Assembly (NCBI GenBank): GCA_905235225.1
Contig: CAJOKE010000016.1
Span: 1-36,367, forward strand
Length of the DNA stretch: 36,367 nt
Origin: Paludibacteraceae bacterium
GTDB lineage: Bacteria > Bacteroidota > Bacteroidia > Bacteroidales > Paludibacteraceae
Reading direction: 5' to 3'
Shown: positions 15,801 through 24,861 of the stretch, piece after piece
Layout of the letters: each line of letters begins with the position of its first letter
Position numbering within the stretch: position 1 is the stretch's first letter
The notes under the pieces: generated by a model
Told to the model about the DNA's origin: nothing
The model's input: only the letters and a program-made list of their open reading frames with translations
Database searches by the model: none
Made by a program: the position numbers and the translations under genes

Positions 15801-16055
15801 TTGTACCAATTCGATGGTACTGTTGTAGCCTTCAGCCTCGATAACGACTTCTTCGTCCATCGGTTCGAGGTAGAGTAGAGAAAACTCTCCCGACTGGTTA
15901 GTCGTGGTAGAGATGTTCTGGTTTGCCAGAGTGACAGTTGCTCCGACAATCGGTTGCGAAGTCGATTCGTCAATCAGCGTTCCCTTCAATGAGGTTTGTG
16001 CTGCAGCGAACAAAGACAAACTACAAACCAACAAGGTTACGAGTGTTTTTCGCAT
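12822..16055 (-). CDS. TonB-dependent outer-membrane receptor with carboxypeptidase-regulatory-like domain
   Basis: This 1077-aa protein has a signal peptide (about 1-19, ending FAAAQ). A CarboxypepD_reg-like beta-sandwich follows at about 22-105 (SLKGTLIDESTSQPIVGATV, as in SusC-type receptors). Next come an acidic and Ala/Ser-rich linker (about 115-137), a plug-like segment and a long beta-barrel ending in YATITYKF with the terminal Phe typical of outer-membrane proteins. The plug region is shorter and less canonical than in SusC, and no clear TonB box is visible. It probably imports a nutrient with energy from TonB and the DUF5689 lipoprotein as partner. It lies 84 bp after asnS with no recognisable promoter between. 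The substrate is unknown. Confidence 0.85.
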   Translation of the reverse strand: MRKTLVTLLVCSLSLFAAAQTSLKGTLIDESTSQPIVGATVTLANQNISTTTNQSGEFSLLYLEPMDEEVVIEAEGYNSTIELVQLNPDQVNQMEPVKLSVNIEKESKDEILLTIADEDLNDDEGKSQAQASAASASTDVFNSTVSYAWSTARYRNRGYEQQYETVYINGVSFNTAERGTFSFSSMGGLNDASRWREVVQPMEATNFTFGNLGQSTNYLMNASRYAQGWKVSAAGTNRNYKAAVRATYASGPLKNGWSFVGQLAFRFSPYTTQKGIIGEGVNYYSLGYFFSAEKVWDNGNRLSITTFGAPTMRGQNGAVTQEVYDLTGTNNYNPYWGYQDGHIRNSRIVKSIDPTAIVTFDLNINEFNKMKFGVGYHYSLYSNSAINFYNAPDPRPDYYRNLPSFYWDGQIVNGNSPQLYDADGHHYQWGNFIGNDMNGLALGQGYIANDGNMVGPSIDAKNYNTLVDLWKKRDDKTTQIDWDALYAANYADPDGLARYMVERRHNDIQEATANVLWTNTKFDHLKMTLGAETKYSQGVHYKTMDDLLGADHWIDIDPFADRDIKELATNIGMSQVEMELVKLNNIANPWATVKNGNRFGYDYRINLENSKVWFQNEWNFNEIDFYYAIQCTYSFMQRTTNMLNGRAWYLATLNPADAKLYLGSVYNDVMNGNFTNKGFSVGKAHHFIDPAFKAGFNYKINGRNKLKFNVLAETRAPLARNAYISQRVHDRAIEAIYTHDNAKNLKDFYAASEKIVGGDITYEFNYPFVRGRITGYYTRFWNGSELNGYYDDEARTFVNQAITGIDRRHCGIEAAAAFKLGTYFTLTAATAIGDHRYTSNAYVVTSAENGMALATDMLTKENIYEVRDSVMYNGIRVSQGPQINASLKLSFFHPKMWFADVTVSYYDWNFLNVAPSRRMKGLYTGTRADGSTVNGGYNNVYVDHDQYKDVRIKDENGDPMLDKYGNYQLQYPYNLLDQQESLSATNPLNRFMIDFSVGKLIYLPNRQSISINLSVTNIGHNLHFKTGGYQQARLPRATRQKEADGENSTITANAWKFPAKYYYAWGPNLYATITYKF

Positions 16056-16139
16056 AAATTTTAATTTTTTGGTTAATACTAAGGTTAATTTTATGTTGTT
16101 ATTTTATCATTCTATTTATTATATTGTATATCGGCACAA

Positions 16140-17540
16140 TTAGAATTCCGCGGATTTCGGGGTACGCGGGAATGGAATGACATCGCGTATGTTAGTCATA
16201 CCTGTCACAAAGAGCATAAGCCGTTCGAACCCGAGTCCGAATCCGGCGTGCGGTGCAGCACCGAAGCGGCGTGTATCAAGATACCACCACATATCTTTCA
16301 TCGGAATATGTCGGCGTTCAATCTCGGCATTGAGTTTGTCCAGATTCTCCTCACGCACACTACCGCCGATGATTTCGCCGATTTGCGGGAAGAGTACATC
16401 AGTACCTTGAACGGTTTTGTTATCTTCATTGAGTTTCATGTAGAAGGCTTTGATTTCCTTGGGATAGTCCGTCATGATAACGGGTTTGCGGAAATGCTCT
16501 TCCACCAAGTAACGCTCATGTTCGGAGGCTAAATCATCCCCCCAATTACATGGGAATTCAAACTTCTTGCCATTCTTGACAGCCTCTTGCAGAATCGCTA
16601 CGCCTTCCGTATAAGGTAAGCGCACAAACTGTGTATTGACAACAGATTGCAAGCGTTCGATAAGTCCTTTGTCCACAAATTGGTTGAGGAATTGGAGATC
16701 GTCCATGCAATGATCCAAAGCCCAGCGGACACAGAATTTAATAAAGTCCTCCTCCAGATCCATCAGTTCGTCTTTCTGTATAAACGCGACTTCCGGCTCA
16801 ATCATCCAGAACTCAGCCAGGTGACGCGGTGTGTTGCTGTTCTCCGCACGGAAAGTCGGTCCGAAGGTATAAATCTTGCCGAGAGCCATAGCACCTAATT
16901 CGCCTTCCAGTTGTCCGCTAACGGTGAGGGCAGCCATTTTGCCGAAGAAATCATCGCTGTAGTCAATTTGGCCGTTTTCGTCTTTTTTGAGATTATAAAG
17001 GTTTTTGGTTGTAACCTGGAACATCTGACCGGCTCCTTCACAGTCGCTCGCCGTGATCAGCGGAGTATGGAAGTAGAAGTATCCATGTTCATGGAAGTAG
17101 GTGTGAATCGCCATTGCCATGTTATGCCGGATACGGAAAACCGCGCCAAATGTGTTGGTTCGCGGACGCAGATGCGCTATAGTACGCAGAAACTCCATGG
17201 ACAATCCCTTTTTCTGTAACGGATACTGTTCGGGGTCTGCCGTTCCATAAACTTCGAGTTCTGTCATTTGTATTTCAACATCCTGTCCTGCCCCTTGAGA
17301 CGGCACGAGGATACCTGTCGCCGAGATACATGATCCGGTAGTAACAGTTTTGAGTTGTTCTTCCGGGAATTTGGTTAAATCGACAACGATTTGTATGTTT
17401 TTGATTGTGGAGCCGTCGTTGAGAGCAATAAAGCTGACCGCTTTGTTGCCACGACGACTACGAACCCAGCCTCTAACGTTGATAGGTTCATTGAAACGTT
17501 TGCTCTTCAGAGCATCAATAATAACAGTTCTTTGTAACAT
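16140..17540 (-). CDS. asnS: Asparaginyl-tRNA synthetase
   Basis: AsnRS joins asparagine to tRNA-Asn with ATP in the cytoplasm. The 466-aa length is usual. An N-terminal OB-fold anticodon-binding domain (about 15-105) contains [19 protein letters not shown]. The class II catalytic core follows, with the segment [19 protein letters not shown] (about 158-176) and motif 3 [15 protein letters not shown] near the C-terminus. The ending [16 protein letters not shown] is typical of AsnRS rather than AspRS. It lies 24 bp after dnaB and is probably translated from the same transcript. Confident call. Confidence 0.96.
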   Translation of the reverse strand: MLQRTVIIDALKSKRFNEPINVRGWVRSRRGNKAVSFIALNDGSTIKNIQIVVDLTKFPEEQLKTVTTGSCISATGILVPSQGAGQDVEIQMTELEVYGTADPEQYPLQKKGLSMEFLRTIAHLRPRTNTFGAVFRIRHNMAMAIHTYFHEHGYFYFHTPLITASDCEGAGQMFQVTTKNLYNLKKDENGQIDYSDDFFGKMAALTVSGQLEGELGAMALGKIYTFGPTFRAENSNTPRHLAEFWMIEPEVAFIQKDELMDLEEDFIKFCVRWALDHCMDDLQFLNQFVDKGLIERLQSVVNTQFVRLPYTEGVAILQEAVKNGKKFEFPCNWGDDLASEHERYLVEEHFRKPVIMTDYPKEIKAFYMKLNEDNKTVQGTDVLFPQIGEIIGGSVREENLDKLNAEIERRHIPMKDMWWYLDTRRFGAAPHAGFGLGFERLMLFVTGMTNIRDVIPFPRTPKSAEF

Positions 17541-17564
17541 TATATTGTATAATTAAAATTCTTG

Positions 17565-19085
17565 TTAAAACGGCATATTATCACCGTTGTCTTGTGTCGC
17601 TCCGTCCGGTGACATGTTGTTATTCATTTTGGATTTAATGGTCACGTCTCCGGGTTGGGGCAGGGGTGGTAATTCGTTATCGTCAAAGGTCTCGTCCTCG
17701 TTTTGGAATTTGGCGTACTTTCCGCGGAATCGAAGCCAAATAGAATCCGTAGCACCGTTACGGTGCTTGGCAACGATGATTTGTCCCAAACCTCGCAGGT
17801 CTTTCCCTGTTTTTTCATCGCTGTAAAGGTGATAATATTCGGGACGGTGAATGAAACATACCATATCAGCGTCCTGTTCAATGGCACCGGATTCGCGCAA
17901 GTCGCTTAATTGCGGCGTTTTGCCCTCCACGCCGGTTCGTGATTCCACGTTACGGTTCAATTGAGACAGAGCGATAATGGGTATGTCCAATTCTTTTGCA
18001 AGTGCTTTCAAGTTACGTGATATAATACTGATTTCCTGTTCACGACTACCGAAATTGATGCCTTGAGCATTCATAAGTTGCAGATAGTCAATGATTATTA
18101 ATTGAACTTTATGTTCGCGAACAAGTTTCCGCGCTTTTGAACGCAGTTCAAAAACGGACAAACTCGGAGTATCATCCACGTATATTTGTGCGCCGCGTAG
18201 TTCGTTGATTTTATGCTCTAATTGTGCCCATTCAGCATTGGTCATTTTTCCGTTCTTGATTTTGTCTCCTTCAAGTTCGCAGACATTCATTATCAAACGG
18301 TTAACCAATTGGACGTTACTCATTTCCAGCGAGAACATCGCTACCGGAATATTGTAATTGACCGCCATGTTTTTAGCCATAGACAGCACAAATGCCGTTT
18401 TACCCATCGCGGGTCGGGCGGCAATAATGACAAGGTCGGATTTCTGCCAGCCGGATGTTATTTTGTCCAAGTCATGGAAACCGGACGGTACACCGGAGAT
18501 ATTTCCTTCATTTTTGGAAGCCTTGCGGATACGCTCAAAAGCCTCTTCAATAACAGGGTCAATTTGCGTGACATCACGTTTTTGAGCGCGTTGGCTGATT
18601 TCGAAGATTCCGGCTTCTGCTTGCTGCATGAGTTCATCCACATCCTGCGTTTCGTCATATGCCTGTTCTTCAATTTTGGCAGCCATGCTGATAAGGTCGC
18701 GTGCTGTAGCTTTTTGAGAAACGATCTGGGCATGATAGCGCAAGTGTGCAGTGGAAGCCACCTGCCTGCTTAGTTCGCTTAAGTACAACGCGCCGCCTGC
18801 CTCGACCAAAGTACCTTGTGACTTTAGTTTTTCAGCTACGGATAATATATCAATCGGCTGATCCTTGGCAGCCAAAGCACGAATCGCCTCAAACACCAAC
18901 CGGTTTTGCTCTTTATAAAACGATTCGGGGCGTAAAAGATCAGCGACAGTGGCATATGCCTCTTTCTCAATCATCAAAGCACCAAGGACGGAGCCTTCCA
19001 GTTCCGGTGCTTGCGGTGGCAGTTTCCCCATGTCGTTGGGACCTACTTTAGGCGTACTTTTATTATTTTTTCTTGGCGTAGGCAT
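17565..19085 (-). CDS. dnaB: Replicative DNA helicase DnaB
   Basis: DnaB is the hexameric ATP-driven helicase that unwinds DNA at the replication fork. This 506-aa protein has the N-terminal helical domain (about 20-120, with PQAPELEGSVLGALMIEKEA), a linker and the RecA-like motor domain. Walker A is ARPAMGKT (223-230); SLEMS and LIIIDYLQLM follow as further core motifs. The C-terminal tail is low in complexity and polar. No intein is present. The chosen start gives an 18-residue basic extension before the conserved domain, as is usual in Bacteroidales. The first 23 bp overlap the end of meaB, indicating coupled translation. Confident call. Confidence 0.96.
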   Translation of the reverse strand: MPTPRKNNKSTPKVGPNDMGKLPPQAPELEGSVLGALMIEKEAYATVADLLRPESFYKEQNRLVFEAIRALAAKDQPIDILSVAEKLKSQGTLVEAGGALYLSELSRQVASTAHLRYHAQIVSQKATARDLISMAAKIEEQAYDETQDVDELMQQAEAGIFEISQRAQKRDVTQIDPVIEEAFERIRKASKNEGNISGVPSGFHDLDKITSGWQKSDLVIIAARPAMGKTAFVLSMAKNMAVNYNIPVAMFSLEMSNVQLVNRLIMNVCELEGDKIKNGKMTNAEWAQLEHKINELRGAQIYVDDTPSLSVFELRSKARKLVREHKVQLIIIDYLQLMNAQGINFGSREQEISIISRNLKALAKELDIPIIALSQLNRNVESRTGVEGKTPQLSDLRESGAIEQDADMVCFIHRPEYYHLYSDEKTGKDLRGLGQIIVAKHRNGATDSIWLRFRGKYAKFQNEDETFDDNELPPLPQPGDVTIKSKMNNNMSPDGATQDNGDNMPF

Positions 19086-20151
19086 CTAATAATTTATTCG
19101 CAGCAATAAAACTTGATAATTCGTTGTTCAGGACCTGTTGTTCTGCTTGTTTAATGAGGCAATCCATTTCTTCGTCTTGGTAGAAGCCATTGAGAAGTGC
19201 AGCATTGATGGTTTCGTACATCCAATACTTTGCCTGCTCGGTACGATGATGTTCAAAGTAACCGTTTTGCTTTGTGAAAGTGATGTATTCCTCTACATTA
19301 TGCCACACATCCATGACGCCGGTGTGGTCAATCGACGAACAACATATTGCATCTGGCTTCCAACCCGATTCGGAAGGCGGGAACAGCATCAATGCGTTCC
19401 GGAAACTTACGCGCGCAGCGTGCGCACGTTCAATATTATTTCCGTCGCATTTGTTGATGGCAATTCCGTCCGCCATTTCCATGATACCCCGTTTGATCCC
19501 CTGCAACTCGTCGCCTGTGCCTGTTACTTGGAGAAGCAGGAAATAGTCCACCATGGAGTGTGCTGCAGTTTCGCTTTGTCCCACGCCGACCGTTTCAACC
19601 AGTATCGTATCAAATCCGGCAGCTTCGCATAAAACGATGGTTTCGCGTGTTTTGCGGGCGACTCCGCCCAATGATCCTGCAGAGGGGGAAGGACGTATGA
19701 ACGCATTCGCTTGGGTCGAAAGTTCGTTCATACGTGTCTTGTCGCCTAATATACTTCCTTTGGAACGCTCGGACGAAGGGTCGATAGCGAGGACTGCAAG
19801 GTGTTTGCCTTCCTGACATAGTTCTGTACCGAGTGCCTCGATAAATGTCGATTTGCCGGCACCCGGCACACCGGTGATACCTAACCGAATAGAATTTCCG
19901 GCATAGGGTAGGCACATCTCTATCACCTGCTGGGCGATTGCCTGGTCAGCAGGGAGGCTTGATTCCACCAATGTAACCGCTTGTCCCAAAATGGAAATAT
20001 CACCATTGCGAATGCCTTCGAAATACTCCTTGGCAGTTAATGTCCGTTTCTTGCGCCGAAACGTGGCATAGGGATTCACGGAAGGCAGATTCTGTACGCC
20101 CTCGTTAACAGTCAGTCCCTTGTATTGTTTGTCGTTCTCAGGGTGTTGCAT
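19063..20151 (-). CDS. meaB: MeaB-type G3E GTPase, methylmalonyl-CoA mutase chaperone
   Basis: MeaB protects and reloads B12-dependent methylmalonyl-CoA mutase using GTP; in Bacteroidales that mutase serves the succinate-propionate pathway. The 362-aa protein has Walker A GVPGAGKST (94-102), the base-contact motif ETVGVGQSE (186-194) and NKCD (233-236) for guanine recognition. The C-terminal dimerisation arm is present, so the protein is complete. The mutase subunits are not in this window. The ATG lies one base after the DUF1573 stop, and the 3' end overlaps dnaB by 23 bp, so it sits in a tight operon with unrelated core genes. The paralogue ArgK name is also used for this family. Confident. 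Confidence 0.92.
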   Translation of the reverse strand: MQHPENDKQYKGLTVNEGVQNLPSVNPYATFRRKKRTLTAKEYFEGIRNGDISILGQAVTLVESSLPADQAIAQQVIEMCLPYAGNSIRLGITGVPGAGKSTFIEALGTELCQEGKHLAVLAIDPSSERSKGSILGDKTRMNELSTQANAFIRPSPSAGSLGGVARKTRETIVLCEAAGFDTILVETVGVGQSETAAHSMVDYFLLLQVTGTGDELQGIKRGIMEMADGIAINKCDGNNIERAHAARVSFRNALMLFPPSESGWKPDAICCSSIDHTGVMDVWHNVEEYITFTKQNGYFEHHRTEQAKYWMYETINAALLNGFYQDEEMDCLIKQAEQQVLNNELSSFIAANKLLDAYAKKK

Positions 20152-20152
20152 T

Positions 20153-21247
20153 TTATTCGACGTCCCAAGTTACTTTTATGGTCTTTTTCGGTTGGTTCGG
20201 GTCATTGGTGATAACCAGAATCTCGCGGGTATAATTGCCTGCGGGCATGTTTGCACCATCCATAATGGCTGTCAACTCAATCTTGATCTCACTCTTCTTG
20301 CCCGATTTAATTGCACCTTTGGGGGCAATGAGATTGATAAATTCGCTGTTGCTATAAGCGCGGCGTACGATCAGACCATTAACACCGGCGTTGGCTATCG
20401 GCAGTGATTTCTTCACTTTCTTTCCGGCTGCGATTGTACCAAGGTTAATGGCGTCTTGCACTTCCAGAATAGGTGCCTGTTGGCGGTCTGCGACACTCAG
20501 ATTTGAGAAGTCTTCGTCCACTTCTGCTTTGAAAGTCAGTTTGTATTCGTCAGTATGTTCGGCTTTACCGTTGACTTCGACATAAGCATACAACTCAACG
20601 GGACCGTATAGTTTGCAAGCTTCGGAATCAAAAACGAAGGCGAGTTTGCCGGTTTCGTTTGTCTGAACAGTCGGAAGAGTCACTTGCCATGCCAGGAAGT
20701 TGTCTTGCGGATGTGTCGCCAAATCAACTTTCAGTTCGTGGTCGGTATGATTGGCATACTCAATCTCGTGATTGATTTTCTGTCCTTTCTTTATGGTTCC
20801 GAAGTTGATATTCTTGGCTTTCAGACTCAATTCGCCCATTTGAACCGGATATTGGTTCACCGGCTTGGCAGGCTTTGGAATAACCTCTCCTTTAATATAC
20901 ACGCGCGTGGTGGCTTCAGTAGCGTTTGAAGTGATGGTTACTGTTTTCTGGAAACGTCCGGGACGTCCGTTCGGATTATAGGTAACTGTGATTTGACCAG
21001 TCTGTCCCGGTTCAATCGGTTCGCGGGTCCATTTAGGGGTCGTGCAACCGCAACTGGCACGTACATTGGATAAAACCAGAGGTTCCATACCTTCGTTCTT
21101 AAACTCAAACACCGTCGTTACCCGACCGTCTGCTTCATTGATTTTACCGAAATCATGTTCGGTGGTCTTGAATGTGATGACCGGCTGCTGGCCCATCATT
21201 GCTACAGCGCAAAGCGCCAATGTCACAACTGACAAAATCTTTTTCAT
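20153..21247 (-). CDS. DUF1573 repeat protein, exported
   Basis: This 364-aa protein has a signal peptide (about 1-19, ending AMMGQ). Immunoglobulin-like DUF1573 domains follow: TTEHDFGKI near residue 28, then FEFKNEG and ASCGCT, which together are the hallmark of the family. A second copy begins near residue 140 (KNINFGTIKKGQ), and a third weaker one near 265 (DAINLGTIAAGKKV). The cysteines of ASCGC are conserved in the first domain only. Such proteins are abundant in Bacteroidota and probably periplasmic or on the surface; their role is unknown. It begins 12 bp after relA/spoT and ends one base before meaB. Confidence 0.88.
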   Translation of the reverse strand: MKKILSVVTLALCAVAMMGQQPVITFKTTEHDFGKINEADGRVTTVFEFKNEGMEPLVLSNVRASCGCTTPKWTREPIEPGQTGQITVTYNPNGRPGRFQKTVTITSNATEATTRVYIKGEVIPKPAKPVNQYPVQMGELSLKAKNINFGTIKKGQKINHEIEYANHTDHELKVDLATHPQDNFLAWQVTLPTVQTNETGKLAFVFDSEACKLYGPVELYAYVEVNGKAEHTDEYKLTFKAEVDEDFSNLSVADRQQAPILEVQDAINLGTIAAGKKVKKSLPIANAGVNGLIVRRAYSNSEFINLIAPKGAIKSGKKSEIKIELTAIMDGANMPAGNYTREILVITNDPNQPKKTIKVTWDVE

Positions 21248-21259
21248 ATTTTTATTGTT

Positions 21260-23581
21260 TTATTTGTTGTAATCTTCAATACTTTTTGCCGATACAATCT
21301 CCGGCATAGCTGTCAATGCTTTGAACAAATCATGCAATTCCCGCCGGTCATATACATAAATCTCCATAGTCCCCTTGAATATACCATCCTCTGAGGTGAT
21401 GTGTATGCTTCTGAGGTTGATGTGGAACTCCGTTGATACGATTGCAATCACCTTCGACAATACACCGAATTTGTCAATTCCCCGTATCTCGATATGTTCC
21501 ACAAATGATTGTACTCTATGGGTGTTCCATGTTGCAGCGCAAATTTGTTTGCCGTGCGAACTCTTAAGTTTGAGAGCCTCGGGGCAGTCAATCATATGGA
21601 TGTGTACCATCCCAAGATCATCTACATAACCCAGTACTTCATCTCCCGGAATCGGGTGACAGCAATCCGCTAAAACATATTCGCGCCCCAAGGCTTCGTC
21701 TGTCAAAACGATCTTTCGTATTTGTGTGTTCTTTTTATCTTTTTTTTCTTCTCCGCCGCTTTGCTGGTTGGTATCGGCATTGTCAAGTAGCAATCCTTCA
21801 TCTCCGCTGTCTCCTTTACTGAAGGGGTTTAGCCGTTTCCAGAGGCTTTTTTTCCGTTTGGGGAATGCCACTTCCTGCAGGTTATCCAGCAATATTGTTC
21901 CTTTACCTATTTCCAGATACAATTCGTTCGGCTGGGTTAGATGGTAATAATTCAGCGTCCGTTGGAGAGCCATATCATGTGCCTCGGAAGCGTGATACAT
22001 CATAAGGGCATCATTGAACAGCTTTTCGCCTTTGCGAATCTGCGCGCGCTGTTCCCTGCGGAAATACTGTCGTAAGGCGGTCTGCGCCTTTGCCGTCGTC
22101 ACCATGTTCAGCCATTCCGGTTGCGGGTGCTGTGAATTAGATGTCATAATTTCCACTTGGTCACCCCCTTGGAGAATGTAGGACATAGGCTGCAACTCGT
22201 GGTTAATCTTTGCGCCGATGCAGTGTTCTCCCAATTGCGAATGGAGCATAAATGCCAAATCCAACGCTGTGGAACCTTGAGGCATGGTTTTTATATCACC
22301 GCCCGGTGTAAACACGAACACCTCATGCTGAAACAGGTTCAATTTGAAAGTGTCAAGGAACTCTATGGCATTCGGTTCCGGATTTTCCAGTATTTCTTTA
22401 ATTGTCCGCAGCCATTTATCCAATTCTTTCTCTCCACGCTCCCCTGTTTTATATTTCCAATGTGCCGCCAAACCGCGTTCTGCAATTTCATGCATCCGCT
22501 CTGTACGGATTTGCACTTCAATCCACTGACCGCTCGGAGCCATCACGGTGATATGCAATGCCTCATATCCGTTTGCCTTCGGCGTACTTATCCAGTCTCT
22601 GATACGTTCCGGATGGGGACGGTAAATCTCCGTTATCGCCGAATAAATCATCCAGCACTGATCCTTTTCCGACAGTCCGTCATGAGGTGTGAAAATTATC
22701 CGGACAGCCAGTAGATCATACACGTTCTCAAAGGGTATACCCTTGTCGCGCATTTTGCGGTATATCGAGTAGACAGACTTGATTCGTGCAGTCATCGAGT
22801 AGGAATACCCCATCTTTTCCAACTGCTCCTTTATCGGATTGGCAAACGCCTCGTAACTGTCCTCGATTTGCTGGCGAACCTCATTCAGTTTTCCTTCAAT
22901 CTCCTTGTATGTGTCGGGGTGTTCGTATTTGAAGCTGAGATTCTCCAACTCGCTCTTAATTGGGAACAGTCCCAACCGATGGGCTAAAGGTGCGTAAATA
23001 TATTGCGTTTCACCGGCTATTTTATGCTGCTTTTCTTTAGGCTGGGCTTCTAACGTCCGCATGTTGTGCAACCGATCCGCAATCTTGACTAAAACAACCC
23101 TGATGTCATTACTCATGGTTAGCAGTAACTTGCGGAAATTCTCCGCCTGCTCACTTGCCTGACTTCCGAATACTCCGCCGCTGATTTTAGTCAGTCCGTC
23201 CACAATCTGCGCAATCTTGTCACCAAACAAACCTTGGATATCTTCCGTCGTATAGTCTGTATCCTCAACTACATCGTGCAACAAAGCTGCGCATATACTT
23301 GTCGAACCTAACCCGATTTCCCGCACAACTATTCGCGCCACAGCTATCGGATGAAGGATATACGGCTCTCCCGACAAACGGCGAACTCCGTAGTGTGCCT
23401 GATTGGCAAACGTGAAGGCACGGTGTATCAATTCCACATTCTCTGAGGTCTTGTCGTCCATCTCGCTTGCACCGGTAATATCCATGCCACGATGCTGGCG
23501 TTCCAAATAAGCCGATACCACATCTTCGAAAGCAGTGTTGATAATCTGCTCTTCCTCATGTGTAAATGCTTTCGTACTCAT
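21260..23581 (-). CDS. Bifunctional (p)ppGpp synthetase/hydrolase
   Basis: This RelA/SpoT homologue makes and degrades the alarmone (p)ppGpp. Numbered from the start chosen here (773 aa), the hydrolase HD domain has H77 and the H102-D103 pair in LLHDVVEDTDY, so hydrolysis should be intact. The synthetase domain (about 230-360) includes KSVYSIYRKM. A TGS domain (about 400-460) begins EVFVFTPGGDIKTMP, and a C-terminal ACT domain covers about the last 75 residues. An upstream in-frame ATG at 23629 would add 16 residues, but it lies inside the promoter at 23603-23634 and upstream of the expected start of transcription, so ATG 23581 (MSTKAF) is preferred. It heads a tight operon with DUF1573, meaB, dnaB and asnS. 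Confident family call. Confidence 0.94.
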   Translation of the reverse strand: MSTKAFTHEEEQIINTAFEDVVSAYLERQHRGMDITGASEMDDKTSENVELIHRAFTFANQAHYGVRRLSGEPYILHPIAVARIVVREIGLGSTSICAALLHDVVEDTDYTTEDIQGLFGDKIAQIVDGLTKISGGVFGSQASEQAENFRKLLLTMSNDIRVVLVKIADRLHNMRTLEAQPKEKQHKIAGETQYIYAPLAHRLGLFPIKSELENLSFKYEHPDTYKEIEGKLNEVRQQIEDSYEAFANPIKEQLEKMGYSYSMTARIKSVYSIYRKMRDKGIPFENVYDLLAVRIIFTPHDGLSEKDQCWMIYSAITEIYRPHPERIRDWISTPKANGYEALHITVMAPSGQWIEVQIRTERMHEIAERGLAAHWKYKTGERGEKELDKWLRTIKEILENPEPNAIEFLDTFKLNLFQHEVFVFTPGGDIKTMPQGSTALDLAFMLHSQLGEHCIGAKINHELQPMSYILQGGDQVEIMTSNSQHPQPEWLNMVTTAKAQTALRQYFRREQRAQIRKGEKLFNDALMMYHASEAHDMALQRTLNYYHLTQPNELYLEIGKGTILLDNLQEVAFPKRKKSLWKRLNPFSKGDSGDEGLLLDNADTNQQSGGEEKKDKKNTQIRKIVLTDEALGREYVLADCCHPIPGDEVLGYVDDLGMVHIHMIDCPEALKLKSSHGKQICAATWNTHRVQSFVEHIEIRGIDKFGVLSKVIAIVSTEFHINLRSIHITSEDGIFKGTMEIYVYDRRELHDLFKALTAMPEIVSAKSIEDYNK

Positions 23582-23602
23582 TCTTGCATACCTAAAACCG
23601 CG

Positions 23603-23634
23603 CAAAGTTACTGCTTTTTTTTGATACATGCAAA
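23603..23634 (-). promoter_or_regulatory. Promoter of the relA/spoT operon
   Basis: On the minus strand TTTG (23634-23631), a 20-base spacer with an A8 tract, and TAACTTTG (23610-23603) match the Bacteroidota consensus. The start would be near 23596, giving a leader of about 15 nt before ATG 23581. It is the only clear promoter upstream of the genes down to asnS. Confidence 0.85.
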
Positions 23635-23680
23635 TATTAGTGATACTTTTTGAAAAAAACCGTAATACCTTATTTTTTTA

Positions 23681-23712
23681 TTTGCAGATTTGCAAAAAAT
23701 GTTGTACCTTTG
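23681..23712 (+). promoter_or_regulatory. Promoter of the amidase-MCE operon
   Basis: TTTG (23681-23684), 20 bases, then TACCTTTG (23705-23712) match the consensus exactly. Transcription would start near 23719, about 10 nt before ATG 23730, so the leader is very short. It diverges from the relA/spoT promoter, with only 46 bp between the two -33 elements. Confidence 0.85.
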
Positions 23713-23729
23713 CACCCAAATTGGTTTGT

Positions 23730-24857
23730 ATGCGCAAAAGTATCTTCATATTTGTCCTGATTTGGATGGTATGTGCCACGACTTCTCTTTATGCGGCAAC
23801 CGTCAAAGCGGATGCCGACAAACCGTTCGTGGTTGTTATAGATGCCGGACATGGTGGAACCGATCCCGGTGCAATCGGAGCGGTTTCGCAGGAAAAGGAT
23901 CTGAACCTGGCTGTCTCGCTGCTTGCCGGCGAACTAATCAAAACGGCATATCCCGAAGTGACTGTGCTTTATACCCGCAAGACAGATGTCTTTATTCCTC
24001 TCCAGAAACGTGCGGATTTTGTAAATAAAAACAATGCCAATCTTTTTATATGTATTCATACGAATGCCTCGCCAAGTTCTGCGGCAAAGGGTGCTGAAAC
24101 ATTTGTGCTGGGTACCGATCGTCTCGACAAAAACCTGGATGTGGCTATGCGTGAGAATGCCGTAATAAAACTTGAAAAAGACTATCAAACAGCATATAGC
24201 GGATTTGACCCGAATTCGGTGGATTCATATATCATGTTTGAACTCATGCAAAACCAGTATCTTGACCAAAGTCTCAATTATGCCACTTTGCTCCAGCAGC
24301 AGTTTGCGGGTACGCTCAAACGTGGTGACCGTGGTGTCCGGCAGGCTGCATTCTGGGTTTTGCTTAAATCTGCTTGCCCCAGCGTCCTGCTTGAAATGGG
24401 ATTTATTTCCAATCCGGAAGAAGAGCGATTCCTTGCATCACAGTCAGGGCAGCAGAAAATCGCCCGGGCATTATGTGACGCTTTTTCTTCTTTTTACCGC
24501 AAAGCAAGTAGTGTCAAAGTGGATACCACTGTCGTCGTTCCTGATAGCAAGAATGACGGACAGGCATCTGCATCGGTAACCGATGTGCCGAAGCAAGGGG
24601 ATAAAACATCCGATGCGGACCGGACGGCCAAAGCAAACCAAACACCTGCACCTCAATACGCTGTCCAGATTTTTGCCTCGCATGAACTGCTTGTTGCTGA
24701 CGACCCTCGGTTTAACGGAAGGACAGACTGGAAATACCTTAAAATGGGTGAATGGTATAAATATTATGTCGGGCAAACGGACAACAGGGAAGAAGCATTT
24801 GCGTTGTCCAAAACCTTGCAAAAATTATTTCCGGGTTGTTTTGTGATAAAACTATAA
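23730..24857 (+). CDS. N-acetylmuramoyl-L-alanine amidase with C-terminal SPOR-like domain
   Basis: This cell-wall enzyme (Amidase_3 family, AmiA/B/C-like) cuts the bond between MurNAc and the peptide stem in the periplasm, usually for daughter-cell separation. The 375 residues start with a signal peptide (about 1-22, ending SLYA). The catalytic domain has the zinc ligands H41 in IDAGHGG, E55 and H110 in CIHTNAS, plus the glutamate E222 in LLEMGFISN. A low-complexity linker (about 250-305) leads to a SPOR-like domain (about 310-375), which would bind denuded glycan at the septum. A longer frame starting at 23628 is rejected because the promoter lies within it and the signal peptide begins only at 23730. 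Next gene: MCE, 4 bp on. Confidence 0.92.
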   Translation: MRKSIFIFVLIWMVCATTSLYAATVKADADKPFVVVIDAGHGGTDPGAIGAVSQEKDLNLAVSLLAGELIKTAYPEVTVLYTRKTDVFIPLQKRADFVNKNNANLFICIHTNASPSSAAKGAETFVLGTDRLDKNLDVAMRENAVIKLEKDYQTAYSGFDPNSVDSYIMFELMQNQYLDQSLNYATLLQQQFAGTLKRGDRGVRQAAFWVLLKSACPSVLLEMGFISNPEEERFLASQSGQQKIARALCDAFSSFYRKASSVKVDTTVVVPDSKNDGQASASVTDVPKQGDKTSDADRTAKANQTPAPQYAVQIFASHELLVADDPRFNGRTDWKYLKMGEWYKYYVGQTDNREEAFALSKTLQKLFPGCFVIKL

Positions 24858-24861
24858 CAAT

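Noticed and set aside
23628..23729. Longer N-terminus of the amidase
   Set aside because: The extra 34 codons contain the promoter elements, and the signal peptide begins only at the ATG at 23730.
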